From assembly GCF_900111035.1 (NCBI RefSeq), contig NZ_FOFU01000010.1:60250-124249 (forward strand): a stretch of 64,000 nt of DNA, in the 5' to 3' direction. Position numbers and translations under genes: made by a program. Numbering within the stretch: position 1 is the stretch's first letter; each line of letters starts with the position of its first letter. This document shows positions 33,221 through 40,821 of the stretch, piece after piece. Below the pieces are notes generated by a model. That model ran no database searches, was not told where the DNA came from, and worked only from the letters and a program-made list of their open reading frames with translations. Origin of the DNA: Treponema bryantii. GTDB taxonomy: Bacteria > Spirochaetota > Spirochaetia > Treponematales > Treponemataceae.

Positions 33221-34435
33221 TTATCCCATCACCACGCCGCTGGTTGCCGCAGAAAAAATCGCGTAACGCATAGCGTCCATGTAATGGTCATTTACTTTTA
33301 CAATCTGATTATTCTCGTCGCGAGAATAATCCCATATTTCACCAAGAACACCGGTACAGTCTTTGCATACAAAAAACTGTCCGCGCTCAATTTTTGCTAT
33401 AATGTAATCAATTCCGGCATCCACACTGTTATTTGCCTTAACTCCTCCCGGCACTTCCTGAATTCTCTCTCCACCAGCCGGGTCGCAGTAGGTAACAAAG
33501 CAGTCGTCATACCAGTTCTTTGCCTGCTGCTGTTCGACCGAGGTTTTAGTCGTAATGTTAAAGCCGCCAAAATCAGCGACCACATAAACTGTCTCTCCAA
33601 CCCAGCCAACCTTAACCGCCGCAATATGAAGTCCAAAGTCCTGGCCACCTGTAAATCGGTCAAACTCTTCCGGCAGCTGGTCACGAGTCAGTATCATTGA
33701 CTCTTCAAACTTTTCATAAACCGAGCCCTCAGGTTTTACCCAAAGACCGTCACGGAATCGGGCCCGCTGTTTTTCCGGCATGTTATCCAGGATGTCGCTG
33801 ATGTAATCTTCATCAAGGTTTTCAGCATTATCCATCGGGTTCAGAACTTCACTTGCATAAAGCTCAGGCTTATTAAGCTTCTCATCCGTCCTCGGTTCAA
33901 TCTTTCTAATGAACACCTTATAAGCCCAGTGCATTGGCGAACACGGGTTACAGTCATAAAAAAACTTATTCTTGCAGCCTTCAACTTTCATCGCCAGTCG
34001 CGAATAGGCAGTCGTAATTGCAGAATAAGAAATCTGGCTTACTTCGTTGAAATAGATAGTCACATACTCATGACCGAGAATGCGGTCTACCTGTTCCTTG
34101 TCACCAAGCCCGCCAATCCAAATTTCGCTGCCATTCCAAAGAGTTATAAGTCCGTCGTGTACGTTGGCTTTATAATTCTTTGCGCCTATTGTTTTATTCA
34201 GCCATGGAATTAAAGTCTCATGCAAAACAGAACTTCTTGCGTCCTTAGCTCTAAAACGGCAAATCAAATGACGGCTTCCAGGATAGCGGCAAGCCCGAAA
34301 TATAATTGCCATTACAAGAACAGTAGTTTTTCCAGATCGCGAGCCGCCAAAAAGCAGAATATGTTTTGTTCCAGAACTCAAAAGTTCCAGAGCTTTTTTC
34401 TGTACTTTAGTCGGCTTAAAAACTTCTGTCGTCAT
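33221..34435 (-). CDS. terL: Large terminase subunit (PBSX/Terminase_3 type)
   Basis: The 404-residue protein has Walker A 'GGSRSGKT' (30-37), Walker B near 'YVTIYFNEVSQIS', and an RNase H-like nuclease with acidic residues in 'GGQDFGLHI' and 'VTYCDPAGG' and in 'DHYMDAMRYA'. It cuts concatemeric DNA and pumps it into the prohead. The ATG overlaps the small terminase stop by four bases. Confidence 0.93.
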   Translation of the reverse strand: MTTEVFKPTKVQKKALELLSSGTKHILLFGGSRSGKTTVLVMAIIFRACRYPGSRHLICRFRAKDARSSVLHETLIPWLNKTIGAKNYKANVHDGLITLWNGSEIWIGGLGDKEQVDRILGHEYVTIYFNEVSQISYSAITTAYSRLAMKVEGCKNKFFYDCNPCSPMHWAYKVFIRKIEPRTDEKLNKPELYASEVLNPMDNAENLDEDYISDILDNMPEKQRARFRDGLWVKPEGSVYEKFEESMILTRDQLPEEFDRFTGGQDFGLHIAAVKVGWVGETVYVVADFGGFNITTKTSVEQQQAKNWYDDCFVTYCDPAGGERIQEVPGGVKANNSVDAGIDYIIAKIERGQFFVCKDCTGVLGEIWDYSRDENNQIVKVNDHYMDAMRYAIFSAATSGVVMG

Positions 34436-34974
34436 AAGTCCTTAAAGCTGTCTACAAAACTTATAGCCAGTTCTCCCTGCACCGGCTGTTTTGCAGCTTC
34501 TTTGTCAGCTCCTGTAATAAATGAATCCAGCTTTGCTGAACGTTCAAGAAGGTCCATTGCTCCATCTGCGTTCAGGTCTTCTGGTTTCAGTGTCTTAATT
34601 CTTTTTTGAACAAGTTCGTCAAAGCCGTTCAACATTTCCATCTGTCTCTTACGGCGTTCAACTCTCTCAGCTAAAATCTCCCTTTCAGTTTCTTTTGCAA
34701 TATACGCGTCATATTCTGCTGCCCGCTCATTCCAACGGTAAAGACGAGCATAACGCGCCCAGGAGCCATACTTCTTTGGCTCAATTCCGTGCATTTCCAT
34801 ACAGGCCTTAATGCTTCGCTTGTAGCCCATTGCACGAAAAAGACAGAAAGCCTTAAATGCCTTAGGTGGTTCGCTCTCTAATTTTTTCTCCCAAGACATC
34901 AAAGTTTCACCGCCTTTCGAATCAAGTTCACTGTTCATGTTTGCGGATGTCGAAACAGTGTCCTTTTCTCCCAC
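34432..34974 (-). CDS. terS: Small terminase subunit
   Basis: The 180-residue protein has an N-terminal DNA-binding region ('MGYKRSIKACMEMHGIEPKK' then 'WARYARLYRWNERAAEYDAY') and a coiled-coil oligomerisation part ('EREILAERVERRKRQMEMLN'). It recognises pac or cos DNA and hands it to the large subunit. The GTG at 34974 follows AGGAGG; internal Met codons at 'MNSELDSK' and 'MSWEKKL' are alternatives. It overlaps terL by four bases. Confidence 0.75.
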   Translation of the reverse strand: MGEKDTVSTSANMNSELDSKGGETLMSWEKKLESEPPKAFKAFCLFRAMGYKRSIKACMEMHGIEPKKYGSWARYARLYRWNERAAEYDAYIAKETEREILAERVERRKRQMEMLNGFDELVQKRIKTLKPEDLNADGAMDLLERSAKLDSFITGADKEAAKQPVQGELAISFVDSFKDL

Positions 34975-35003
34975 CGCTTTTTTCCTCCTTCGCCTGATAT
35001 TTT

Positions 35004-35192
35004 TTATTTCTGCACAGTAAACTTTTTCAAAGTCCTTCTTGCCAGATGCTCACAAAAAGCCGTGCTAAGCTTTACCGGCATCCCGTCATGCAGAGTTACA
35101 GTTACGGTAATATCGCCGTATCTTTTTTCCTCTGCCATTTTTCTTACATACTTTTCAGATTCATCAAGAACCTCATCCAGAGTTACAATCAT
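35004..35192 (-). CDS. Small phage protein (62 aa)
   Basis: The sequence 'MIVTLDEVLDESEKYVRKMA' and 'RYGDITVTVTLHDGMPVKL' is not from a family I can name. It starts directly after the stop of the AlpA-like gene and 30 bases before terS. Its beta hairpin plus N-terminal helix suggest a small DNA-binding or accessory protein. Confidence 0.55.
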   Translation of the reverse strand: MIVTLDEVLDESEKYVRKMAEEKRYGDITVTVTLHDGMPVKLSTAFCEHLARRTLKKFTVQK

Positions 35193-35387
35193 TTAAGCCC
35201 CCTGAACCATAGTGCCGACCCAGTTGTACAAATCAGTTTTTCTAAAAATAAAACGTCTGCCAAAAGTCACATGCGGAATTCTGTTAGCCCTTGCAAGCCG
35301 ATAAATATAGTCCACGCTAAAACCAAGATAAACCGCAGCTTCTTCTGCAGAAAGCAGATCCAGATTCTCACTTTTTTCCTCAGTCAT
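35193..35387 (-). CDS. AlpA/excisionase-type HTH protein
   Basis: The 64-residue protein has a MerR/AlpA-like winged helix: 'LSAEEAAVYLGFSVDYIYRL' then 'ANRIPHVTFGRRFIFRKTDL'. Such proteins bend DNA for excision or activate phage or satellite genes. The ATG at 35387 is preferred to the GTG at 35393 because the AGGTG site fits it. It is the first gene after the integrase and the terminator at 35401-35440, so it may be the first gene of the head operon. Confidence 0.75.
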   Translation of the reverse strand: MTEEKSENLDLLSAEEAAVYLGFSVDYIYRLARANRIPHVTFGRRFIFRKTDLYNWVGTMVQGA

Positions 35388-35400
35388 AAGCACCTCGCGT

Positions 35401-35440
35401 TAAAATAAAAAGCCATAACGGTATTAAATCCGTTATGGCT
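35401..35440 (-). terminator. Terminator/attenuator between integrase and AlpA-like gene
   Basis: AGCCATAACGG (35411-35421) pairs with CCGTTATGGCT (35430-35440), an 11-bp perfect stem with an eight-base loop. On the minus strand it is followed by TTTTATTTTA. The T run ends 13 bases before the AlpA-like ATG, leaving no room for another promoter. Head-operon transcripts would have to pass it, so antitermination is possible. Confidence 0.75.
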
Positions 35441-35460
35441 AAATCTTAAACCCGAGAAAC

Positions 35461-35535
35461 ATCAACAGTGTGTTTGATTATTTCAAGAACTTGTTTGAAT
35501 GTATAAACAAGTCATTAAATAGTTTTAATGACTTG
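35461..35535 (-). repeat. Copy C of the three-copy element, with a perfect palindrome
   Basis: ATCAACAGTGTGTTTGATTA (35461-35480) repeats copy A, and AAGTCATTAAATAGTTTT repeats the second box of copy B. The second box here is part of a perfect palindrome: CAAGTCATTAAA (35508-35519) and TTTAATGACTTG (35524-35535). It lies 17 bases downstream of the integrase stop and upstream of the terminator and AlpA-like gene. It could be operator, promoter or integrase terminator. Confidence 0.55.
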
Positions 35536-35551
35536 TTGAAAATAAGAAAAA

Positions 35552-37081
35552 CTAAGCAGAAAGATACTTCTCCCAAGCCCCAGAAATAACGTTTCGCATG
35601 TTATTAAACTTCTCCTGCGTATCATGGTCAGAGTAATGCTCAGTCATTACATAACTACGATGGCCCATAATCGCCATTACAGTATCAGTGTCCGCACGCT
35701 GTTTCAAAACAGTACAGCAGAAATGACGCAGGCTGTGGAAAACAATATTGCGCTCTTCCCGTTCTGCTTTTGAAACTCCAATCTGTTCCAAAGCTTTATA
35801 CAAACAGTCAGCATAATATCCAGGCGTTATCGGCATCGAAAAGTCTTTTACAGACCAGAATACGTAACTCAAATCTCCAAAAGCCGGATTCTGTCTTGCG
35901 TGGTTCATAAGCTGCAAGGCCAAAGAATGATTAACCGGTAAGTCACGTGTATCTTTGTTCTTGGTAGATTTTAATTTATCCACCTCGCTGTAACTGTGGC
36001 GCACATGAATAAAGTCACTTACCACATCAATATCGCAGACACGTAAGCCGCTTATTTCACCGGCACGCAAACCGTAGAAAGCCGCAACCTTAAAGGCAAG
36101 TTTTGCAGCCTCGTTCTCCCAGTCAAGTTCAAGAAGCTGGCGAACTTCCTCTTCAGTCGGAATTCCCCGTTCTTCGTTGTCAGCCTTAAAGCGTTCAATT
36201 CCTTCAAGCGGATTTGCAGCAATTTTCTTTTGTGCCAAAAGAGTCTTAAAACACTTATTGGCCATGTTTATATTTTTGTTTACAGTCTCACCAGCAAGCT
36301 CTTTTTCGTCATGCAAAAAGAAAAAGAAATCATCAAGTTCAGAAAGTTCCAGGTCTTCAATCAGAGCATCGTTTCCAAAATAAGGCTCCCAGTAATTGCG
36401 TACATAGGCTCTCATACAAAAGGCATGCTTTTTCGAAATTGAGTGCCCATGCGCCAAACTACGCTTAATAAACTCAGAGTTTTCATAATCCCAGAAGTGG
36501 TCCATAGTCTCGCAAAGTAAATGCTTCCCCTCTGCCGTCACTCCCACACTTGGCACAGTACTTGCACAAGCTCTAACAAGCGATTTATCAGCGTTCACAA
36601 GGACCGGTTCAGACATAGGAGTCTTTTTTACAACGCATCTTTTCTTGGCTCTAGGCACAGGCATTGCTGCAGAAAGCTCTTTCATAACAGGAGCACTTTC
36701 AGCAATTTCAGAAACAAAAGCTTTTTCAGTATTCACAAGGGCCGCAGTTTTTGTAACTGGTGCTTTTGAAATTACAGGAGAGGCATTTCCAAACTTTGCA
36801 GAAATCAATTCAATGAGTTTAGAAGCTTCTTCGAATGTAAGGGTATCTACAATGCTTTTTAAGTTCTTCTTTGCCGAGCCCTTAACGGAATTATTAAAAG
36901 TTCTGGAATTACTACGACCTTCCGGCACACCTTCTTTAAGCCAGGTAGTAGCAATAGCATAAGCCTCAAATTGGTTTTTAGTATGAGTACTTTTTCCAAC
37001 ACTTTGCCAGCCCGTTTCCGGATCAACAAATACAACTCTGTAATAACCGTGATTGTTTTTAGACAGATAAAACTGACGCAT
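35552..37081 (-). CDS. int: Tyrosine-recombinase integrase with a long N-terminal extension
   Basis: The 509-residue protein has a SAM-like core-binding domain (about 195-290) and a catalytic domain with Arg339 ('AAFYGLRAGEISGL'), His449 and Arg452 ('FHSLRHFCCT'), His474 and the nucleophile Tyr483 ('MGHRSYVMTEHYSDH'). It integrates and excises the element. Residues 1-60 look like an arm-binding domain. Residues 60-190 form a low-complexity Ala/Lys/Val linker with no known fold. The ATG at 37081 follows AAGGAGGT. The neighbouring tRNA-Gly is the probable attB. Confidence 0.92.
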   Translation of the reverse strand: MRQFYLSKNNHGYYRVVFVDPETGWQSVGKSTHTKNQFEAYAIATTWLKEGVPEGRSNSRTFNNSVKGSAKKNLKSIVDTLTFEEASKLIELISAKFGNASPVISKAPVTKTAALVNTEKAFVSEIAESAPVMKELSAAMPVPRAKKRCVVKKTPMSEPVLVNADKSLVRACASTVPSVGVTAEGKHLLCETMDHFWDYENSEFIKRSLAHGHSISKKHAFCMRAYVRNYWEPYFGNDALIEDLELSELDDFFFFLHDEKELAGETVNKNINMANKCFKTLLAQKKIAANPLEGIERFKADNEERGIPTEEEVRQLLELDWENEAAKLAFKVAAFYGLRAGEISGLRVCDIDVVSDFIHVRHSYSEVDKLKSTKNKDTRDLPVNHSLALQLMNHARQNPAFGDLSYVFWSVKDFSMPITPGYYADCLYKALEQIGVSKAEREERNIVFHSLRHFCCTVLKQRADTDTVMAIMGHRSYVMTEHYSDHDTQEKFNNMRNVISGAWEKYLSA

Positions 37082-37138
37082 AAAAACCTCCTTCAGAAAC
37101 TTCATGGTTTTTGAAAAGACCCGTAATTATGCAGTTTT

Positions 37139-37193
37139 GTATCAACGATAGTACCAAAAACAGTATCATTTTTAGTATCATAATTCGTATCAT
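37139..37193 (-). repeat. Five 12-bp-phased iterons upstream of the integrase
   Basis: GTATCAA, GTACCAA, GTATCAT, GTATCAT and GTATCAT start at 37139, 37151, 37163, 37175 and 37187, an exact 12-base period. Reading the minus strand the core is ATGATAC. GTATCAT also occurs at 7700 and 7736 near the left edge. Phased direct repeats near an integrase may be arm-type Int sites, a replication origin for the D5-type helicase, or operators. Confidence 0.65.
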
Positions 37194-37264
37194 CTGCATA
37201 AAAACAGCAGTTTTTTGCGCCCATTCCATCAGGTAGGGAGGCAAAAATACATAAACAAATCCCC

Positions 37265-37291
37265 GTAAATCCTTATGACATAAGTATTTAC
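37265..37291. repeat. 27-bp near-perfect palindrome between iterons and tRNA-Gly
   Basis: GTAAAT, one mismatch position, CTTAT, GAC, ATAAG, mismatch, ATTTAC form a palindrome with a three-base centre. It is 11 bases from the tRNA terminator. The layout of inverted arms around a short centre is like a tyrosine-recombinase core site, but no identical copy was seen at the left edge. Confidence 0.45.
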
Positions 37292-37295
37292 GCAT

Positions 37296-37323
37296 AAAAA
37301 AAGCTCTCCAATTAGGAGAGCTT
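37296..37323 (-). terminator. Terminator of tRNA-Gly
   Basis: AAGCTCTCC (37301-37309) pairs with GGAGAGCTT (37315-37323) around AATTA; a run of seven T follows on the minus strand. It begins seven bases after the tRNA 3' end. If the element integrated into the tRNA, this terminator may belong to the element. Confidence 0.75.
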
Positions 37324-37329
37324 AATTAG

Positions 37330-37402
37330 AGCGGATGAAGGGAGTCGAACCCTCGTCATCAGCTTGGAAGGCTGAGATAATAAGCCGTTATATGACATCC
37401 GC
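37330..37402 (-). tRNA. tRNA-Gly(UCC)
   Basis: The 73-base gene folds with acceptor arms GCGGATG/CATCCGC, anticodon loop CTTCCAA (anticodon TCC) in a TCAGC/GCTGA stem, and T-arm GGGTTCGACTCCC. The discriminator is T (U73), as usual for bacterial glycine tRNA. CCA is not encoded. The D stem is weak, with one non-paired position. It is next to the integrase gene and is the likely integration target. Confidence 0.93.
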
Positions 37403-37501
37403 AAATTGTTTCAAGTGACTTGTTGTCGCTTGATGTTTAGTAATATATACTTTTGATGGATTTTGGTCAATATCAAAAAAGGGATTTTTTCAAAAAAAGT
37501 T

Positions 37502-39163
37502 TTATTTTTTTACAAATCTAAAATCTACCTCACCCCTGTTCTTGAAAGTCTGGATTCTGCATGGCTGAGTTTTAAGATTCTCAGCAAACCATTTGATATC
37601 ACTCGCATAATCTGAAGCAACATATTCTGCATTGTAATTTAATGTAATAGTTTCTGATTTTCCTGTATCAGTAGTTCGTGAAATTGCTCCGTAAAATTTT
37701 ACAATATCTTCAGCAGCCCTGTAATATCTGTCCAGCTTTCGCTCTGCAAAAAGCCCTTTTAAGAAATCCAGCTGAACCTTCTCTATTTTAAAATGTTCAC
37801 AACAATTCTCTAAATCAGAATTACCGGCCAGCTTTTTATCATAGAAGAATTCCAATAGTTTACTGCCTTTAATTTTCAAAACACGGCACACAGAATTAAA
37901 CCATGGAACAGCACGTCCATCATTGTAAAAGACACTGCAGACCTTAGCCAGTTTTTCAGCTTTCTTCATATCTTCAACGCTGAACTTACCATTCTTAATT
38001 ACATGATAAGGTGGATCTTTTTCCCAAACAAGACCGAGTCCCTCTGCCCTGTCATATAAATCAGTTCCAGGCAAAACAGAAAGACAGAATACTTCAAGAT
38101 TATTCGGATACAAAGAAAGAGCAAAATCAAGCCCGTCCCGGAAAGAGCCGAAAGTCTCACCCGGTAATCCGAAAATCAGATCAAGACCGAAAGTAACACC
38201 CTCTTCATTCAGAATCGAAATACCCTTTAAAAACTTCTTTCTGTCGCATGGACGGTTTACAAGTTTCAAAACTTCATCATTTGCACTCTGTAAACCAATC
38301 TGTAATGCACATGGAATCTTAGTAAATTCCCGGGCAAGTTCCCTGTCAATCAATTCAGCTCTGGCTTCAAAATAGTAAAAAGTATCAGGAGTTTTTTCCC
38401 TGATCAGTCGAAGCAGCTCCAGAGCTCTCTTTTTATTTATATTATAAGTTGGATCCAGAACAAAAACCTGCGGAACCTTTTTCTTCGAAAACAGTTCAAG
38501 CTCAGCCTTTATGCGTTCCATTGGGAAAAGCCTTACAGTTTTTGCTCCCTTAGATTCATAACAATAAGAACACTTATAAGGACAGCCTCTTGCAAGTTCC
38601 CACAAAGCACCTTCATATTCCACAGGATCAATAATCCCGTCAAGATAAGGTGAATGAACAAGAGCCAGATCAGGAGATTGAGAAATTATTACTTTGTCTG
38701 ATTTATTAGACTTATTCAGTATTTGCATAACCAGTAAAGGAACAGTAATTTCACCTTCACCGCTTACAGTGTAATCAAAATCTTTATAGAAAGAAGGATG
38801 AGCTGTAATTTCAGGTCCGCCGGCAATTGTAACAGCGCCTTTTGCCTTCAAAAGAGCCGCAGCCCGTCTAAGAATTTCTACATTCCATACAAAACACGAA
38901 AAACAGACAATCAGGCCCTCTGAACTTTCACGGCCCTTAGCAATTTCCCAGATTTTCTCTGCTATAAATGCAGCCCTTTTATCAGTATCATCCAGCTTCT
39001 TAAAATCATCATCTTCAATACTGAATGCCTTAAGCTGCACCTTTACATTATCCTTAAGCCCCGGCCAGTTCTTAATCGCCGTCGCAATACAAGCCGCCCC
39101 GAGCGGCAGAGCCTGCGGAGATTTTTCAATCAGTAAAGTTGTGCAGATTACTGAAACCGCCAA
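37502..39163 (-). CDS. B12-binding-type radical SAM protein
   Basis: Residues 1-145 form a Rossmann-like cobalamin-binding-type domain ('GLIVCFSCFVWNVEILRRAA', 'VTIAGGPEITAHPSF'). The radical SAM barrel follows with Cys194, Cys198 and Cys201 in 'CPYKCSYC'. 'GFGLPGET'-like 'FGLPGETFGSF' marks the SAM-binding region. The C-terminal 150 residues resemble the DUF4080 extension. Substrate is unknown. It starts directly after the [FeFe] hydrogenase stop (no gap), so the two are coupled. A role in hydrogenase-linked cofactor or lipid chemistry is only suggested by this linkage. Confidence 0.8.
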   Translation of the reverse strand: MAVSVICTTLLIEKSPQALPLGAACIATAIKNWPGLKDNVKVQLKAFSIEDDDFKKLDDTDKRAAFIAEKIWEIAKGRESSEGLIVCFSCFVWNVEILRRAAALLKAKGAVTIAGGPEITAHPSFYKDFDYTVSGEGEITVPLLVMQILNKSNKSDKVIISQSPDLALVHSPYLDGIIDPVEYEGALWELARGCPYKCSYCYESKGAKTVRLFPMERIKAELELFSKKKVPQVFVLDPTYNINKKRALELLRLIREKTPDTFYYFEARAELIDRELAREFTKIPCALQIGLQSANDEVLKLVNRPCDRKKFLKGISILNEEGVTFGLDLIFGLPGETFGSFRDGLDFALSLYPNNLEVFCLSVLPGTDLYDRAEGLGLVWEKDPPYHVIKNGKFSVEDMKKAEKLAKVCSVFYNDGRAVPWFNSVCRVLKIKGSKLLEFFYDKKLAGNSDLENCCEHFKIEKVQLDFLKGLFAERKLDRYYRAAEDIVKFYGAISRTTDTGKSETITLNYNAEYVASDYASDIKWFAENLKTQPCRIQTFKNRGEVDFRFVKK

Positions 39164-40615
39164 TTATTTTCCTTCCTTTACATATTTATCAAGCTGCACA
39201 TTAGCAAGATTCACTTTCTGAATAACACAAGGACCGGCCACACAGCCGCCTTCGCAGCTCATAACCTCAACAAGGTTACCGTCTTCTTCCTTAGCCTCAA
39301 CGCGTCCGGCATTTATCTCACCATAATACTTAAGCTTTTTCATACCTTCCTTATCAAGACCGTTAATAACATCAAGCTTCAAAATAGAAGGATCAGTAAG
39401 ACGACACTTTACAGCTTCAGCAACACCACCAGTTCTTGCAAAATTACGGCCGCTCGCACTCGGAACCTCAGTCTTTACAACAGGTTCAAGTTTACTTACA
39501 GCAATTCCTTTAGCTTCAAAGAAAGCTCCGAGCTCTTCGGCCGTAATAACATAATCAACAAGGTCATCATCAAAGCCCTCGCGACGTTTTGCAAGACAAG
39601 GACCAACAAAAACAGTCACACACGAAGAATCATCCTTTTTAGCAATTTCAGCCGCATAATGCATAGGACTTCTTGTCTCACTTACACAAGGGTCAAGGTC
39701 CGGAACATGAATATGCACCGCCCTCACATAAGCCGAACAGCAAGAAGTTGTCATAAGCTTATCACCGCGCTTCATACGCTCAGTAAACTCAGCCGCTTCT
39801 CTGTCCGCAGTAATATCAGCACCAGCTGCAACCTCATATACAGTTGTAAAACCAAGCTGTTCAAAGCCACGCTCAAGCTGCCCCGCACTACACTTAAACT
39901 GAGACGCAATCGAAGGTGCATACATCACACTCACACGTCTTCCATTCATAATGTGCTTGATAACATCCACAAGCTGGCTCTTATCCATCATAGCGCCGAA
40001 TGGACATTCCCTCATACATTTACCGCAGTAAATACACTTGTGAAAATCAATAACTTCATGACCGTCTTCGCCTTTAGAAATAGCTCCTACAGGACACGCA
40101 GCTTCACACGGAACAGTAATTTTAATAATCGCATGATAAGGACAGTTCTGTTCACAAAGTCCGCAGTGAATACATTTATCTGCATCAATATGTGCATGAT
40201 GAACAATATGAATCGCCTTTTTAGGACAGTTTACCATACAAGGACGGGCAAAACATCCCTGACACGCATTAGTAACCATAAAGTTCTGCTTAACACAACC
40301 GTTACAGGCCTCGTGTAAAACAGTAATCATAGGCCAGGTTGGTTTTTCACGCGACAAAGCTTCCCGCGCATAATCATCAAGATCATTCAAATCATTATAG
40401 TTCTCAACCGAAATACCCATTCTCGCAAGCAGACGCATTCTTAAAAGCTCGCGGTCATGATAAATACAGCATCCAATAGGAGCCGTACCGGCAGGCCTCA
40501 TTTCAGTCGGGATTTTATTTATTTTTCGGGAATCAAGTTCACCATCAAGTTGAAGTTTTGCAATTCTAACAAGAAGTTCTTTTTTTACATTATTCGCGTT
40601 ATTATTTATGTTCAT
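39164..40615 (-). CDS. Monomeric [FeFe] hydrogenase, group-B-like
   Basis: The 483-residue protein has three N-terminal ferredoxin-type cluster regions (residues about 104-205: 'CQGCFARPCMVNCP', 'CIHCGLCEQNCP', 'CIYCGKCMRECP') and the H-cluster domain. That domain has 'TTSCCSAYV' (289-297), 'VGPCLAKRRE' (337-346) and 'EVMSCEGGCVAG' (450-461), so all ligating cysteines are present. It evolves or oxidises H2, probably with ferredoxin. The usual Pro after TSCC is Ser. The ATG at 40615 is used; a longer reading frame runs into a GC-rich repeat and is rejected. TATAAT seven bases upstream and no Shine-Dalgarno suggest a leaderless message. Confidence 0.88.
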   Translation of the reverse strand: MNINNNANNVKKELLVRIAKLQLDGELDSRKINKIPTEMRPAGTAPIGCCIYHDRELLRMRLLARMGISVENYNDLNDLDDYAREALSREKPTWPMITVLHEACNGCVKQNFMVTNACQGCFARPCMVNCPKKAIHIVHHAHIDADKCIHCGLCEQNCPYHAIIKITVPCEAACPVGAISKGEDGHEVIDFHKCIYCGKCMRECPFGAMMDKSQLVDVIKHIMNGRRVSVMYAPSIASQFKCSAGQLERGFEQLGFTTVYEVAAGADITADREAAEFTERMKRGDKLMTTSCCSAYVRAVHIHVPDLDPCVSETRSPMHYAAEIAKKDDSSCVTVFVGPCLAKRREGFDDDLVDYVITAEELGAFFEAKGIAVSKLEPVVKTEVPSASGRNFARTGGVAEAVKCRLTDPSILKLDVINGLDKEGMKKLKYYGEINAGRVEAKEEDGNLVEVMSCEGGCVAGPCVIQKVNLANVQLDKYVKEGK

Positions 40616-40659
40616 TCTTCTATTATATAGATTTATCTGAAGAGGGAAAAGCCATATGA

Positions 40660-40765
40660 AGGGGAAAGACTTCCCCTCGCTCCAACCGCCTCCGGCGTTT
40701 TCCGCTACCCCTTCCAGCGGGGACACCCCGCAACGCCCCGTCCCTATCCCCAGCCCTCCATACAA
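40660..40765. repeat. GC-rich palindromic intergenic repeat
   Basis: This 100-base segment is far richer in G+C than its surroundings and holds several hairpins, for example AGGGGAA-AGAC-TTCCCCT at 40660-40677 and GCGGGG-type arms nearby. No gene is supported, although a hydrogenase reading frame extends through it. Its style matches other palindromic repeats in this window and suggests a REP- or MITE-like dispersed element. Confidence 0.45.
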
Positions 40766-40784
40766 AATAATTATCATTTTTTAT

Positions 40785-40813
40785 TTGCACTAACATCATT
40801 TATAAACTAGAAT
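40785..40813 (+). promoter_or_regulatory. Promoter of the chemoreceptor gene
   Basis: TTGCAC (40785-40790), a 17-base spacer and TAGAAT (40808-40813) form a sigma-70-like promoter. Transcription would start near 40820, one or two bases before the ATG at 40822, which has no Shine-Dalgarno. This implies a leaderless mRNA. Confidence 0.6.
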
Positions 40814-40821
40814 GATACTGT

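Larger units (their letters stand above)
7806..37330 (-). mobile_element. Integrated phage-like element beside tRNA-Gly, carrying a defence island
   Basis: A tyrosine integrase next to tRNA-Gly starts a block of minus-strand genes. These are an AlpA-like HTH, small and large terminase, HK97-type portal, protease and capsid, connector, then a defence island, tail-like proteins, an NlpC/P60 lysis cassette and a D5-type helicase. GTATCAT motifs occur near both ends (7700 and 7736; 37139-37193). No identical att repeat was found, so both limits are approximate. Lacking are a CI/Cro switch and any long tape-measure gene. Alternatives are a degraded siphophage prophage or a capsid-forming satellite that borrows tails. 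Confidence 0.75.

Noticed and set aside
40616..40777. 54-codon N-terminal extension of the hydrogenase frame
   Set aside because: It runs through a GC-rich palindromic repeat and has no domain. The ATG at 40615 has a -10-like box seven bases upstream.
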